Shown: positions 56,492-64,000 of the stretch, one piece after another
Layout: each line of letters begins with the position of its first letter
Position numbering within the stretch: position 1 is the stretch's first letter
Assembly: GCF_014773365.1 (NCBI RefSeq)
Contig: NZ_JACWUN010000010.1
Coordinates: 62,001-126,000 of the forward strand
Length of the DNA stretch: 64,000 bases
Direction: 5' to 3'
Source of the DNA: Pelovirga terrestris
Lineage (GTDB): Bacteria; Desulfobacterota; Desulfuromonadia; Desulfuromonadales; Geopsychrobacteraceae
The notes under the pieces: model-generated
The model's database searches: none
The model's input: only the letters and a program-made list of their open reading frames with translations
Told to the model about the DNA's origin: nothing
Position numbers and translations under genes: made by a program

Positions 56492-56658
56492 CTAGTACCC
56501 TGTAACTCGTAGGATTTCGTAAGATTGCGCAGAGATTTTGTGTGCCAGCAAGGCATGATGTTCGCTGCCTAGCCATAGTTAATCAGCGGACATCACAACG
56601 CAGCCGGCGCGCAAAATAGCCAGCAAGATGAGAAAGATTATGGGTTACAGGGTACTAG
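56492..56658. mobile_element. 167-bp hairpin-forming element with 15-bp terminal inverted repeats (MITE-like)
   Basis: CTAGTACCCTGTAAC (56492-56506) and GTTACAGGGTACTAG (56644-56658) are perfect inverted repeats. The inner sequence is an imperfect palindrome too: ATTTTGTGTGCCAGC pairs roughly with GCCGGCGCGCAAAAT, and ATGATGTTCGCTG with CAGCGGACATCACA, so the whole unit can fold in one long hairpin. It has no coding capacity. The CTAG at each end resembles a YTAR target duplication of IS5-family elements. It lies between skp and lpxD, ending just before the lpxD ribosome-binding site. Confidence 0.85.
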
Positions 56659-56673
56659 ATGGCAGGAGACCGA

Positions 56674-57720
56674 ATGATGGCAACCTTGGCGGAATTAGCG
56701 ACACTGGTTCAGGGTGAGGTACGGGGCGATCCGACTGTTCAGGTTGAACGGGTTGCCTCGATCGACCAGGCTACCGAGGGTGATATCACCTTTGTAGCGA
56801 ACCCCAAGTATCTTGCGCGGTTAAAAGATTGTCGCGCCTCAGCGGTGATCGTTGCTCCGGGGGTGGCAGTCGGCGACCGTGATGTTCTTGTTGCGGCCAA
56901 CCCGTATTTGGCCTTTGCCAGGGTTTTGGCCTTTTTGCATGGCAGCAGCGAGCAGAACCCAGGGGTAAGGCCGGGAGCGCAGGTTGCTGACAGTGCTACC
57001 ATCGATTCAACGGCAACAATTTATCCTGGTTGCGTCATCGGTGAGCGAGTTGTGGTGGGGCCCAGATCCGTTGTCCATCCCGGCGTTTGTCTTTATGCGG
57101 ATGTAGTTATCGGCTCTGATTGTCTTCTCCATGCTCAGGCGATAGTGCGCGAAGGTTGTCAACTGGGTGATCGGGTCATTCTTCAACCGGGTGCAGTAAT
57201 TGGTTCCGATGGTTTTGGTTTTGCTCCTGATGGCTCAGGTTATTTCAAAATCCCCCAGATCGGGATTGTCGTCCTTGAAAACGATGTTGAAATCGGGTCT
57301 AACTCCTGTGTAGACCGTGCGACCCTGGGGGAAACCCGCGTACGACGCGGCACAAAAGTCGATAATCTGGTACAGATTGGTCATAATGTCGATCTGGGTG
57401 AAGATTGCATTATTGTTGCCCAGGTTGGACTTGCCGGCAGTTCGCGTATTGGCAACCATTGTACCTTCGGGGGGCAATCGGCTGTTGCTGGGCACTTGAA
57501 GGTGGGAGACCATATTACCATTGGTGCCCGAGGCGGTATCAGTGGCAATCTTGAAGCGCCTCACCAAGTGTTGTCAGGTGTTCCCTTGATGCCCCATAAG
57601 GAATGGTTGCGTTCTGCTATGACCCTGCCCAAGTTGCCGGAGATGCGTAAAAATTTACAACAATTGAAAAAACGCGTAACAGAGTTGGAAACCCTGCTGA
57701 AGGAGGATGGCTGTGCTTAA
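56674..57720 (+). CDS. lpxD: UDP-3-O-acylglucosamine N-acyltransferase
   Basis: The 348-residue enzyme adds the second hydroxyacyl chain to the lipid A precursor. It has an N-terminal uridine-binding domain (about residues 3-95), a left-handed beta helix of hexapeptide repeats with the catalytic His in IGSDGFGFAPDGSGYFKIPQIG region and QIGHNVDLGE, and a C-terminal helix pair. AGGAG precedes ATGs at 56674 and 56677; both give near-identical proteins. An ATG at 56659 touches the inverted repeat and has no ribosome-binding site. It overlaps fabZ. Confidence 0.96.
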   Translation: MMATLAELATLVQGEVRGDPTVQVERVASIDQATEGDITFVANPKYLARLKDCRASAVIVAPGVAVGDRDVLVAANPYLAFARVLAFLHGSSEQNPGVRPGAQVADSATIDSTATIYPGCVIGERVVVGPRSVVHPGVCLYADVVIGSDCLLHAQAIVREGCQLGDRVILQPGAVIGSDGFGFAPDGSGYFKIPQIGIVVLENDVEIGSNSCVDRATLGETRVRRGTKVDNLVQIGHNVDLGEDCIIVAQVGLAGSSRIGNHCTFGGQSAVAGHLKVGDHITIGARGGISGNLEAPHQVLSGVPLMPHKEWLRSAMTLPKLPEMRKNLQQLKKRVTELETLLKEDGCA

Positions 57721-58150
57721 ATTGAATATCCAGCAGATTATGGAAATTCTTCCTCACCGTTTTCCGTTTTTGCTGGTGGATCGGATTGAGGAAGTCGACC
57801 CGGGGAATAAGGTCAATGGCTACAAAAACGTGACCATCAATGAGCCTTTTTTTCAGGGGCATTTTCCAGGGCACCCGATCATGCCCGGTGTGCTGATCCT
57901 CGAAGCGATGGCACAGGTTGGCGGCGCATATGTTACGGTTGTCGATAAGATTGAAAAAGATCGTGTCACCTACTTTGTCGGTATCGACAAAGCCCGTTTC
58001 CGTAAACCGGTCATGCCTGGCGATGTCCTGCGTATGGAGATGGATCTGCTGTCGCGTCGACGTGGTATTTATCAGTTTCAGGGCAATGCCTATGTCGGTG
58101 ATACCCTGGTTGCAGAGGCAGTACTGAAGGCAACCTTCGCTAAAAAATAA
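57713..58150 (+). CDS. fabZ: 3-hydroxyacyl-ACP dehydratase FabZ
   Basis: The 145-residue hotdog enzyme dehydrates 3-hydroxyacyl-ACP in fatty acid synthesis. Motifs: ILPHRFPFLLVDRI and FFQGHFPGHPIMPGVLILEAMAQ with the catalytic His and Glu. The likely start is GTG at 57713, six bases after AGGAGG; the ATG at 57707 directly abuts that site and is too close. It overlaps the end of lpxD by eight bases. It sits beside the lpx genes because both use 3-hydroxyacyl-ACP. Confidence 0.95.
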   Translation: MLKLNIQQIMEILPHRFPFLLVDRIEEVDPGNKVNGYKNVTINEPFFQGHFPGHPIMPGVLILEAMAQVGGAYVTVVDKIEKDRVTYFVGIDKARFRKPVMPGDVLRMEMDLLSRRRGIYQFQGNAYVGDTLVAEAVLKATFAKK

Positions 58151-58169
58151 TTTTGCAATGGAGTTATCC

Positions 58170-58943
58170 ATGATCCATCCTACAGCCATCATCGCGTCGG
58201 GAGCCAAACTCCATCCAAGCGTTACCGTTGGCCCCTATTCCGTGATAGGTGAGCATGTCAGTATCGGTGCAGGGACAACCGTGGCCGCCCATGTGGTGCT
58301 TGAAGGACGAACAGAGATCGGGAGCTTTAACCAGATTTTTCAGTTTGCGTCGATTGGTGCTGTCCCGCAGGATCTGAAATTCAAAGGGGAAGAATCAACC
58401 CTGAAGATTGGTGACCGTAATCGCATCAGGGAGTTTACTACCATCCATCTGGGCACAGAGGATGGCGGCGGCGTGACGACTATTGGTAACGACTGTCTGT
58501 TGATGGCTTATTCCCATGTTGCGCATGATTGCATTGTTGGTAATCATGTGATTCTGGCCAACGCTGCGACCCTGGCCGGCCATGTCCAGGTCGATGATTA
58601 TGCTATTCTCGGGGGCCTCTCTGCCGTTCATCAATTCACCCGGGTGGGCTGTCATGTTATGGCCAGTGGTGGCTCGATGATTGCCCAGGATGTTGCCCCA
58701 TTCTCCATTGTTCAGGGGGATCGGGCAAAGACCGTAGGGCTTAATACCACCGGTCTCAAACGTCGTGGTTACAATGATGATGCCCTGGCAACCATCAAGA
58801 GGCTTTATAAGCTGGTTTTTCGCTCCAATCTTAAACTGGAAGAAGCAATTACGACCATCGAAACCGAATTTGACCTGAATGCTTCCGTGGTTGCAACGTA
58901 TCTGAATTTCCTGAAATCAAGTGAGCGCGGGCTGGCCCGCTAA
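58170..58943 (+). CDS. lpxA: UDP-N-acetylglucosamine O-acyltransferase
   Basis: The 257-residue enzyme starts lipid A synthesis by 3-O-acylation of UDP-GlcNAc. Hexapeptide repeats begin with IHPTAIIASGAKLHPSVTVG; the catalytic His is in LLMAYSHVAHDCIVG. The C-terminal helical part has GLNTTGLKRRGY, typical of LpxA. GGAG is seven bases before the ATG at 58170; an in-frame ATG at 58158 overlaps that site. No lpxI or lpxH gene lies between lpxA and lpxB. Confidence 0.96.
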   Translation: MIHPTAIIASGAKLHPSVTVGPYSVIGEHVSIGAGTTVAAHVVLEGRTEIGSFNQIFQFASIGAVPQDLKFKGEESTLKIGDRNRIREFTTIHLGTEDGGGVTTIGNDCLLMAYSHVAHDCIVGNHVILANAATLAGHVQVDDYAILGGLSAVHQFTRVGCHVMASGGSMIAQDVAPFSIVQGDRAKTVGLNTTGLKRRGYNDDALATIKRLYKLVFRSNLKLEEAITTIETEFDLNASVVATYLNFLKSSERGLAR

Positions 58944-58957
58944 ATCATCAACCTTTT

Positions 58958-59009
58958 AAAAAACAGAAGTAGTAAGGACCTGTTCCGGGGCCATGCCTTC
59001 TGTTTTTTT
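58958..59009 (+). terminator. Possible terminator between lpxA and lpxB
   Basis: AAAAAACAGAAG and CTTCTGTTTTTT pair over twelve bases around a loop of 27 bases that can itself pair (GGACC with GGGCC-like). T7 follows. It may end part of the lpx transcript. Confidence 0.7.
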
Positions 59010-59014
59010 GTCGG

Positions 59015-60202
59015 ATGCACATTTTGAGTATCTCTTCAGCCACATCGCGAGTCATGATTGTTGCCGGAGAATCGTCCGGCGACCTCCATGGCAGCAACTT
59101 GCTCAAAGCCGCAGCGGAGAAATACCCAAATATCCGTTTCTTTGGGGTTGGCGGCCGTCGCATGCAGGCAAATGGCTGTGATATCCTGATCCCTTCAGAT
59201 GAGCTTTCAGTGATGGGGGTAACCGAGGTGTTGGGGCGATTGCCGGGTATTATCCTGCGCTTTCGTCGGTTAGCGGCGATTCTGAAATCGTCCCAGCCAC
59301 CGGATCTGCTGGTGCTGGTGGATTTCCCTGATTTTAACCTGCGCCTGGCCAAGGTGGCAAAGCACGCCGGGGTGCCGGTTCTTTATTACATCAGCCCCAA
59401 GGTCTGGGCCTGGCGTTCCGGCCGGGCACGTACTATTGCCGAGCGTGTCGATCGTCTGGCATTGATCTTTCCTTTCGAACCCGAAATTTATGCGCCATTT
59501 AAGGTGCGCGCCGAGTATGTCGGAAATCCGCTGCTGGATGAATTTGCCGTACGTCCCCAAGGACTGAATATCCGAAAACAATTGCACTTATCTGCTGATG
59601 CGAAGGTTGTTGGCATTTTCCCTGGCAGCCGTCAGAGCGAATTGAACTATATTTTTGCCACCCTGGTGATGGCAGCAAAAAAACTGCACGAGGAAGATCC
59701 GCGCATTGTCTTTATCATGCCGGTGGCTCCTTCCTTGCAACGCAGTGAACTGGAAAACCGCATAAATGCTGTTGGTGTTACGTTGCCGATTTATCTGGTT
59801 GAAGAGGATATTTATGCGGTTGCTGATTCCTGTCAGGCGGTCTTGACCGTGTCGGGTACGGTGACCTTGCAACTGGCCCTGGTTGGTACGCCCATGGCGA
59901 TTGTTTATAAGGTTGCGCCCTTGAGCTACGCCATTGGCCGACGACTGATCAAGATTCCCTTTGCCGGCCTGCCTAATATTATTGCCGGTCGCGACATTGT
60001 CCGCGAATTTATTCAGGATGATGCGCAGCCTGAGGCACTTAAAGATGAATTGTTACGGTTGCTGGATGATGTTGCTTATATTCAACAGATGCGTGACGAT
60101 CTGGTCCTCGTACAAAAACGGCTGGGTGCTCCTGGATGCTCCATCAGGGTCGCCGATATGGTTGCCGAGATGGTTGGCCTCGAACTGAAAGAGGGCGCGT
60201 GA
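59015..60202 (+). CDS. lpxB: Lipid-A-disaccharide synthase
   Basis: The 395-residue GT19 glycosyltransferase joins UDP-diacyl-GlcN and lipid X. Signatures: AGESSGDLHGSNLLKA, VDFPDFNLRLAK, YYISPKVWAWRSGRA, FPGSRQSELNY and SGTVTLQLALVGTPMAIVYK. The start is not certain: ATG at 59015 is six bases after the T tract of the hairpin, and ATG at 59054 gives MIVAGESSGD, the common N-terminus; neither has a strong ribosome-binding site. msbA follows after four bases. Confidence 0.95.
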   Translation: MHILSISSATSRVMIVAGESSGDLHGSNLLKAAAEKYPNIRFFGVGGRRMQANGCDILIPSDELSVMGVTEVLGRLPGIILRFRRLAAILKSSQPPDLLVLVDFPDFNLRLAKVAKHAGVPVLYYISPKVWAWRSGRARTIAERVDRLALIFPFEPEIYAPFKVRAEYVGNPLLDEFAVRPQGLNIRKQLHLSADAKVVGIFPGSRQSELNYIFATLVMAAKKLHEEDPRIVFIMPVAPSLQRSELENRINAVGVTLPIYLVEEDIYAVADSCQAVLTVSGTVTLQLALVGTPMAIVYKVAPLSYAIGRRLIKIPFAGLPNIIAGRDIVREFIQDDAQPEALKDELLRLLDDVAYIQQMRDDLVLVQKRLGAPGCSIRVADMVAEMVGLELKEGA

Positions 60203-60206
60203 CGGA

Positions 60207-61937
60207 ATGAATAAAGAAAGAAACATCTATTTAAGGATTTTTTCCTACGCGGCCCCCTACAAGTGGATTATCGCCCTGTCGATGGGGGCGTCCCTCGGAG
60301 TGGCCGGTTCTGATGCCTTGATCGCCTACCTGGTGAAGCCATTTGTGGATGATCTGATCATCGCCGGAGACCTGGCTCTTGCTCAGTTGGTTCCCTTTCT
60401 GGTAGTTGGTATTGCTACGTTCAAAGGTGGCTCGCGTTATGTGCAGGAATATTATGTGCGTATAGCTGGGCAGCGTGCAATTCAAGATATTCGCAACGCA
60501 CTTTTTGGACATACCATGCAGTTGTCCATGCGTAATTATGTGACCACATCATCGGGCAACTTGATGTCTCGCATCCTCAATGATGTAAATATGATGCAAT
60601 CAGTACTCGCTGAGGTACTGATAACATTGCTGCGAGAACTGGTTACTCTTATCGTTTTGATCGGCTACGCTTTTTACCTTGATTGGCGGATGACGATATT
60701 CGCCTTTGTAGTGATTCCAGCGGCTGTTGTTCCTGCTGCGGCAATCGGCAGACAGATCAAAAAATACTCGCGCCGAGGACAGGCGGCAATGGGTGACCTG
60801 ACTGCCGTGTTGGAACAAAGCTTTTCCGGTATCAAAGTGATCAAAGCTTTTGGAACAGAAAGTCAGGAAGTAAATAAGTTTGTCCGCGTCAATTCTAGAT
60901 ATTACTCTTTTATTCGCAGGACAATTCGTTATGCGGCGGCAACCTCACCCCTGATGGAAATTATGACATCTATCGGGGTGGCATTTGTTCTTTGGTATGG
61001 ATTGAATCGGGTGATGGTAGGAGCCATTACCCCAGGTGAGATGTTCTCGTTGTTAACTGCGATTGTTTTGCTGTATACCCCCTTAAAACGTCTGACAAAA
61101 GTGAATAATACTATCCAACAGGCTCTGGGCGCTGCAGAAAGGGTATTTGAAGTGCTCGACAACGCCCCGGAAGTCGTTGATGCGCCGGATGCCGTTGAGT
61201 TGATCGAATGCCATGGCCAAGTAACCTTTGACAGGGTGACCTTTGCCTATGAAGAAGATCCGGTGCTGCGCGATTTTTCTGCGTCAGCCAGTCCTGGTGA
61301 GGTCATTGCTCTGGTCGGTCCCAGTGGCGCCGGCAAAAGTACCTTTATCGGTCTGCTCAACCGTTATTACGACCCGCAGCAGGGGAGCGTCCTGATCGAT
61401 GGCATTGATCTGCGTAGCCTGACCCAGGAAAGTTTGCATCAGCATCTGGCCCTGGTGGATCAGGAAACCTTTCTGTTTAACGACACCCTGGCGAATAACA
61501 TCCGTTATGGTAGCCCTGATGCTGATATGGCAGCGGTTAAAGAGGCGGCCAGACAGGCCTATGCCACCGACTTTATTGATGAGCTGCCTGATGGTTATGA
61601 CACCATGATCGGCGATCGTGGAATACGTTTGTCTGGTGGCCAGCGTCAGCGCATCTGTATCGCCCGGGCGATTTTACGTGCAGCACCGATTCTGCTTCTT
61701 GACGAAGCAACCAGCGCCCTTGATACGGAAAGCGAGGCGATGGTCCAAAAAGCCTTAACCAACCTGATGAAGGATCGGACCACCTTTGTGATTGCCCATC
61801 GGCTTTCGACGATTATGTATGCCGACCGGATTCTGGTGCTGGAGCGCGGCTGCATTGTTGAAGAGGGGACGCATCAGGAGCTGCTGGGTCATAACGGCCT
61901 TTATTCCCGGCTCTACGAAGCACAATTCAGGAATTAA
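60207..61937 (+). CDS. msbA: Lipid A export ABC transporter MsbA
   Basis: The 576-residue half-transporter has a six-helix membrane domain (about residues 10-315) and an ATPase domain with Walker A VGPSGAGKST, signature LSGGQRQR, Walker B ILLLDEATSALD and H-loop IAHRLSTI. It flips lipid A-core across the inner membrane. Neighbours lpxB, waaA and lpxK support MsbA over other ABC exporters. The next gene starts five bases after its stop. Confidence 0.95.
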   Translation: MNKERNIYLRIFSYAAPYKWIIALSMGASLGVAGSDALIAYLVKPFVDDLIIAGDLALAQLVPFLVVGIATFKGGSRYVQEYYVRIAGQRAIQDIRNALFGHTMQLSMRNYVTTSSGNLMSRILNDVNMMQSVLAEVLITLLRELVTLIVLIGYAFYLDWRMTIFAFVVIPAAVVPAAAIGRQIKKYSRRGQAAMGDLTAVLEQSFSGIKVIKAFGTESQEVNKFVRVNSRYYSFIRRTIRYAAATSPLMEIMTSIGVAFVLWYGLNRVMVGAITPGEMFSLLTAIVLLYTPLKRLTKVNNTIQQALGAAERVFEVLDNAPEVVDAPDAVELIECHGQVTFDRVTFAYEEDPVLRDFSASASPGEVIALVGPSGAGKSTFIGLLNRYYDPQQGSVLIDGIDLRSLTQESLHQHLALVDQETFLFNDTLANNIRYGSPDADMAAVKEAARQAYATDFIDELPDGYDTMIGDRGIRLSGGQRQRICIARAILRAAPILLLDEATSALDTESEAMVQKALTNLMKDRTTFVIAHRLSTIMYADRILVLERGCIVEEGTHQELLGHNGLYSRLYEAQFRN

Positions 61938-61942
61938 AACGG

Positions 61943-62608
61943 ATGAAGCTTAAGGATAAATTGTTCATAGCCATTGTGCCCTGGTTGGGAGCCAAGCTGA
62001 TCCGGTTCGTTGCGTTTACCCAACGGTCTGAGGTTTGTGGTGAGGATACTGTTCAGGAATTTTGGCAGCATGGAAAGCATGTCATCCTCTGTGCCTGGCA
62101 TGATCAATTATTAATGATGGTTACTATTTACCAGGGGCCGGGAGCCAAAATACTGATCAGCCGTTCGCGCGATGGCGAGCTGATCGCACGTACCGTGTCA
62201 TATTTTGGTCAGGGATCTGTGCGAGGTTCTTCTTCACGAGGGGGCCGTGAAGCTTTTCGTGAAATGTTGAAGTTCGCAGAACTTCCTGTCGATCTGGCCG
62301 TCACTCCAGATGGACCTAAGGGCCCACGTCGGCAGATAAAGGACGGAGTGCTCCAGTTGGCGCGGATCAGTGGTCGTCCAGTTGTTCCGCTGAATTATGT
62401 TTGCAGTCGCGGGCATCGTTTTCGTTCATGGGATCGTTTTCTTTTGCCTTCCCCTTTTGCGCGGTCGGTCTATTGCTACGGCTCACCGCAGTTTTTTTCA
62501 CGTGATCAGCCGCTGGACGAATGTCGCCAACGATTGCAGCAGGCAATGGACGAAAACCAGCAACGGGCCGAGACCCATTTGGAGACTTACGGTGTATCTG
62601 CTGTATAA
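61943..62608 (+). CDS. DUF374 lysophospholipid acyltransferase-like protein
   Basis: The 221-residue protein belongs to the LPLAT superfamily, DUF374 group: the catalytic pair lies in CAWHDQLLMM (HxxxxD-like) and the conserved TPDGPKGPRRQIKDGVLQLAR segment follows. DUF374 members are usually found with msbA, waaA and lpxK and are thought to acylate lipid A or a lipid A precursor. The exact reaction is not shown by sequence. It overlaps the waaA start. Confidence 0.88.
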   Translation: MKLKDKLFIAIVPWLGAKLIRFVAFTQRSEVCGEDTVQEFWQHGKHVILCAWHDQLLMMVTIYQGPGAKILISRSRDGELIARTVSYFGQGSVRGSSSRGGREAFREMLKFAELPVDLAVTPDGPKGPRRQIKDGVLQLARISGRPVVPLNYVCSRGHRFRSWDRFLLPSPFARSVYCYGSPQFFSRDQPLDECRQRLQQAMDENQQRAETHLETYGVSAV

Positions 62609-63887
62609 CCTGGTTCTTTTTATTTCAGGTCTGGTTTTAATTCCTTATTATTGGCTTTATGGTTTTCGCCATGGTCGAAGCCACAGAAGCATAAGAGCAC
62701 GTCTTGGATATTACACTGCTGATCAACTGAAGCATTTCGAACAAGCAATTATCTGGATTCATGCGGCCTCAGTTGGTGAGGCTCGGGCAGTGTTTCCGCT
62801 CCTGGAAAAGATTCGTCAGAAGCACCCGGAATATCAGATCTTGATGACCAATATGACGGAAAACGGGCACGCAATAGCTCAGAGTCATCCTGATATTGAT
62901 ATTTGTATTTTCCCACCCTTTGACCTAGCCTGGACTGTCGACAGGGCGCTTCGACAGATCAAGCCCGTAGCAATCTTGATTGCCGAAACAGAACTTTGGC
63001 CGAACTTTTGCCGTCAGGCCAGCCGATTTGATATCCCCTTGCTTTTGGTTAATGGCCGTATCTCGGACCGGTCTTATTCGCGCTACCGGTTAATCCGGTA
63101 CTTTTTGAAATCATTATTTGATTCATTTTCTGTGCTTTGTATGCAATCGCAGGCAGATAAGGAAAGAATTGTAAGTCTCGGGGCGGATCCAGACAAAACT
63201 CTGAATACCGGCAATCTGAAATATGATCAAGAAATAATATCTGTTAATAGTGAACAGGTTTTTAATCTTAAACAACGCTACCGGGTACCTGAACAAGCCT
63301 TGTTGCTGGTTGCCGGGAGTACCCACGCCGGCGAAGAAAAACTTCTTATTCAGTCTTACTTGAATATTCGTTCAAGATTGGACAAAGATCTTTGTCTGAT
63401 ACTCATTCCCCGCCACCCTGAGCGACGACGAGAGGTCAGGAGTGTGATCAGGGACAGTGGGCTGGAATGTCGCTATCGGAACGATTTAACCGCAACAACT
63501 CCATTGCAATCTGCAAATGAGGTGCTGATTGTTGATACGGTGGGGGAAGTTCTTGATCTATATTCAATGGCTGACCTGGTTTTTATTGGCGGCAGTCTGG
63601 TTCCAGTGGGCGGTCACAATCTTTTGGAGGCGCCTCTGGTTGGAAAACCGGCGCTGTTTGGTTTGTACGTACAGAACTTTAAGGAGATAGCCAATAAGTT
63701 AATAAAATCAGGAGCTGGTATGCAGGCAACTTGCCCTGCTGAGCTCGAAAATATATGTATCAGACTGCTCAATGACCCGGTAACGCGTATGGCTATGGGT
63801 ACCGCAGGGCAGGCGCTGATATTGGAAAATGCCGGAGCTGTTGAGCGTACACTGGAGCAGATAGACCGTACTGTGTCACTCACATGA
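62592..63887 (+). CDS. waaA: 3-deoxy-D-manno-octulosonic acid (Kdo) transferase
   Basis: The 431-residue GT30 enzyme adds Kdo to lipid IVA. It has an N-terminal membrane helix (YLLYNLVLFISGLVLIPYYW), then IWIHAASVGEARA with the catalytic Glu region and FPPFDLAW; the C-terminal domain has VAGSTHAGEE, LILIPRHPERR and FIGGSLVPVGGHNLLEAP. The start is GTG at 62592 with TTTGGAG seven bases upstream; the open frame reaching 62397 overlaps the previous gene. The stop overlaps the lpxK ATG. Confidence 0.95.
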   Translation: MYLLYNLVLFISGLVLIPYYWLYGFRHGRSHRSIRARLGYYTADQLKHFEQAIIWIHAASVGEARAVFPLLEKIRQKHPEYQILMTNMTENGHAIAQSHPDIDICIFPPFDLAWTVDRALRQIKPVAILIAETELWPNFCRQASRFDIPLLLVNGRISDRSYSRYRLIRYFLKSLFDSFSVLCMQSQADKERIVSLGADPDKTLNTGNLKYDQEIISVNSEQVFNLKQRYRVPEQALLLVAGSTHAGEEKLLIQSYLNIRSRLDKDLCLILIPRHPERRREVRSVIRDSGLECRYRNDLTATTPLQSANEVLIVDTVGEVLDLYSMADLVFIGGSLVPVGGHNLLEAPLVGKPALFGLYVQNFKEIANKLIKSGAGMQATCPAELENICIRLLNDPVTRMAMGTAGQALILENAGAVERTLEQIDRTVSLT

Positions 63888-64000
63888 GCCGATTGATTTC
63901 TTTTCATCAGAAGTTATTGTCTGATCCAACAGGCACTTTTCTGACGGGTCTGGTCTTTTCTTTCCTGATTCCGTTTTCTTTGCTCTATGGCGTTGGTAAT
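63884..64000 (+). CDS. lpxK: Tetraacyldisaccharide 4'-kinase, N-terminal 39 codons (cut by window end)
   Basis: The frame begins with ATG overlapping the waaA stop (ATGA) and stays open to base 64000. The hydrophobic segment GLVFSFLIPFSLLYGVGN fits the membrane-anchoring start of LpxK, and waaA-lpxK is a common order. Only the N-terminus is visible; the P-loop that would confirm it lies outside. Confidence 0.75.
   Translation, partial: MSRLISFHQKLLSDPTGTFLTGLVFSFLIPFSLLYGVGN

Overview
The window is a dense bacterial chromosome segment of moderate GC content, almost entirely housekeeping genes. The cell is Gram-negative: the window has bamA, skp, lolC/E, lolD and a lipid A block of lpxD, fabZ, lpxA, lpxB, msbA, waaA and lpxK. 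A leucine T-box in front of leuA and an SLC5-type sensor in a partner-switching cassette, together with the gene content, point to a deltaproteobacterium of the Desulfuromonadales (Geobacter, Desulfuromonas, Pelobacter) type. That assignment is an inference from gene content; no rRNA gene is present to confirm it. No tRNA, rRNA, CRISPR array, intact insertion sequence or prophage was seen.

Layout. 1-6.8 kb: 3' end of ilvB, then ilvN, psd, pssA, a leucine T-box leader and leuA-leuC-leuD. 6.9-9.7 kb: a dsbC-like gene on the minus strand, leuB with its own promoter and a promoter-proximal hairpin, and truA. 9.8-11.9 kb: rplM-rpsI and argC. 12.0-15.5 kb: a coupled pair made of a membrane pseudokinase/TPR protein and an L,D-transpeptidase that share a C-terminal NTF2-like domain. 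15.7-24.3 kb: queA, tgt, yajC, secD, secF, a TPR protein, recJ and murB. 24.3-25.8 kb: a small accessory patch with short palindromic repeats, a strong terminator, a possibly structured but unassigned stretch, an apparent FRG-domain gene remnant and a HigBA-type toxin-antitoxin pair; a split direct repeat lies at both edges. 25.8-34.5 kb: an aminotransferase (minus), pheA, tyrA, aroA, cmk, rpsA, sppA and an IHF beta gene. 34.8-37.1 kb: an RluA-family pseudouridine synthase, lgt and a HAD phosphatase. 37.1-41.6 kb (minus): a four-gene cassette of a small membrane protein, an SLC5 transporter-STAC-GAF-SpoIIE phosphatase fusion, a STAS antagonist and an RsbW-like kinase. 41.7-48.9 kb: a TPR lipoprotein, a LolB/LolA-like lipoprotein, an oligopeptide ABC transporter interrupted by a MshEN-domain protein, and a YchJ-like protein. 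48.9-64 kb: mutM, a thioesterase, lysS, lolC/E, lolD, bamA, skp, a 167-bp palindromic element, then the lipid A genes up to the first 39 codons of lpxK.

How the genes work together. The left end makes branched-chain amino acids, with leuA under charged-tRNA(Leu) control. The 27-30 kb block makes Phe and Tyr and finishes the shikimate route. The right end builds and exports lipid A/Kdo and inserts outer-membrane proteins and lipoproteins. The parts most worth attention are the transporter-like SpoIIE sensor cassette, the pseudokinase/L,D-transpeptidase pair, the accessory patch at 24.3-25.8 kb, the hairpin element inside the skp-lpxD operon and the MshEN protein lodged between two permease genes.
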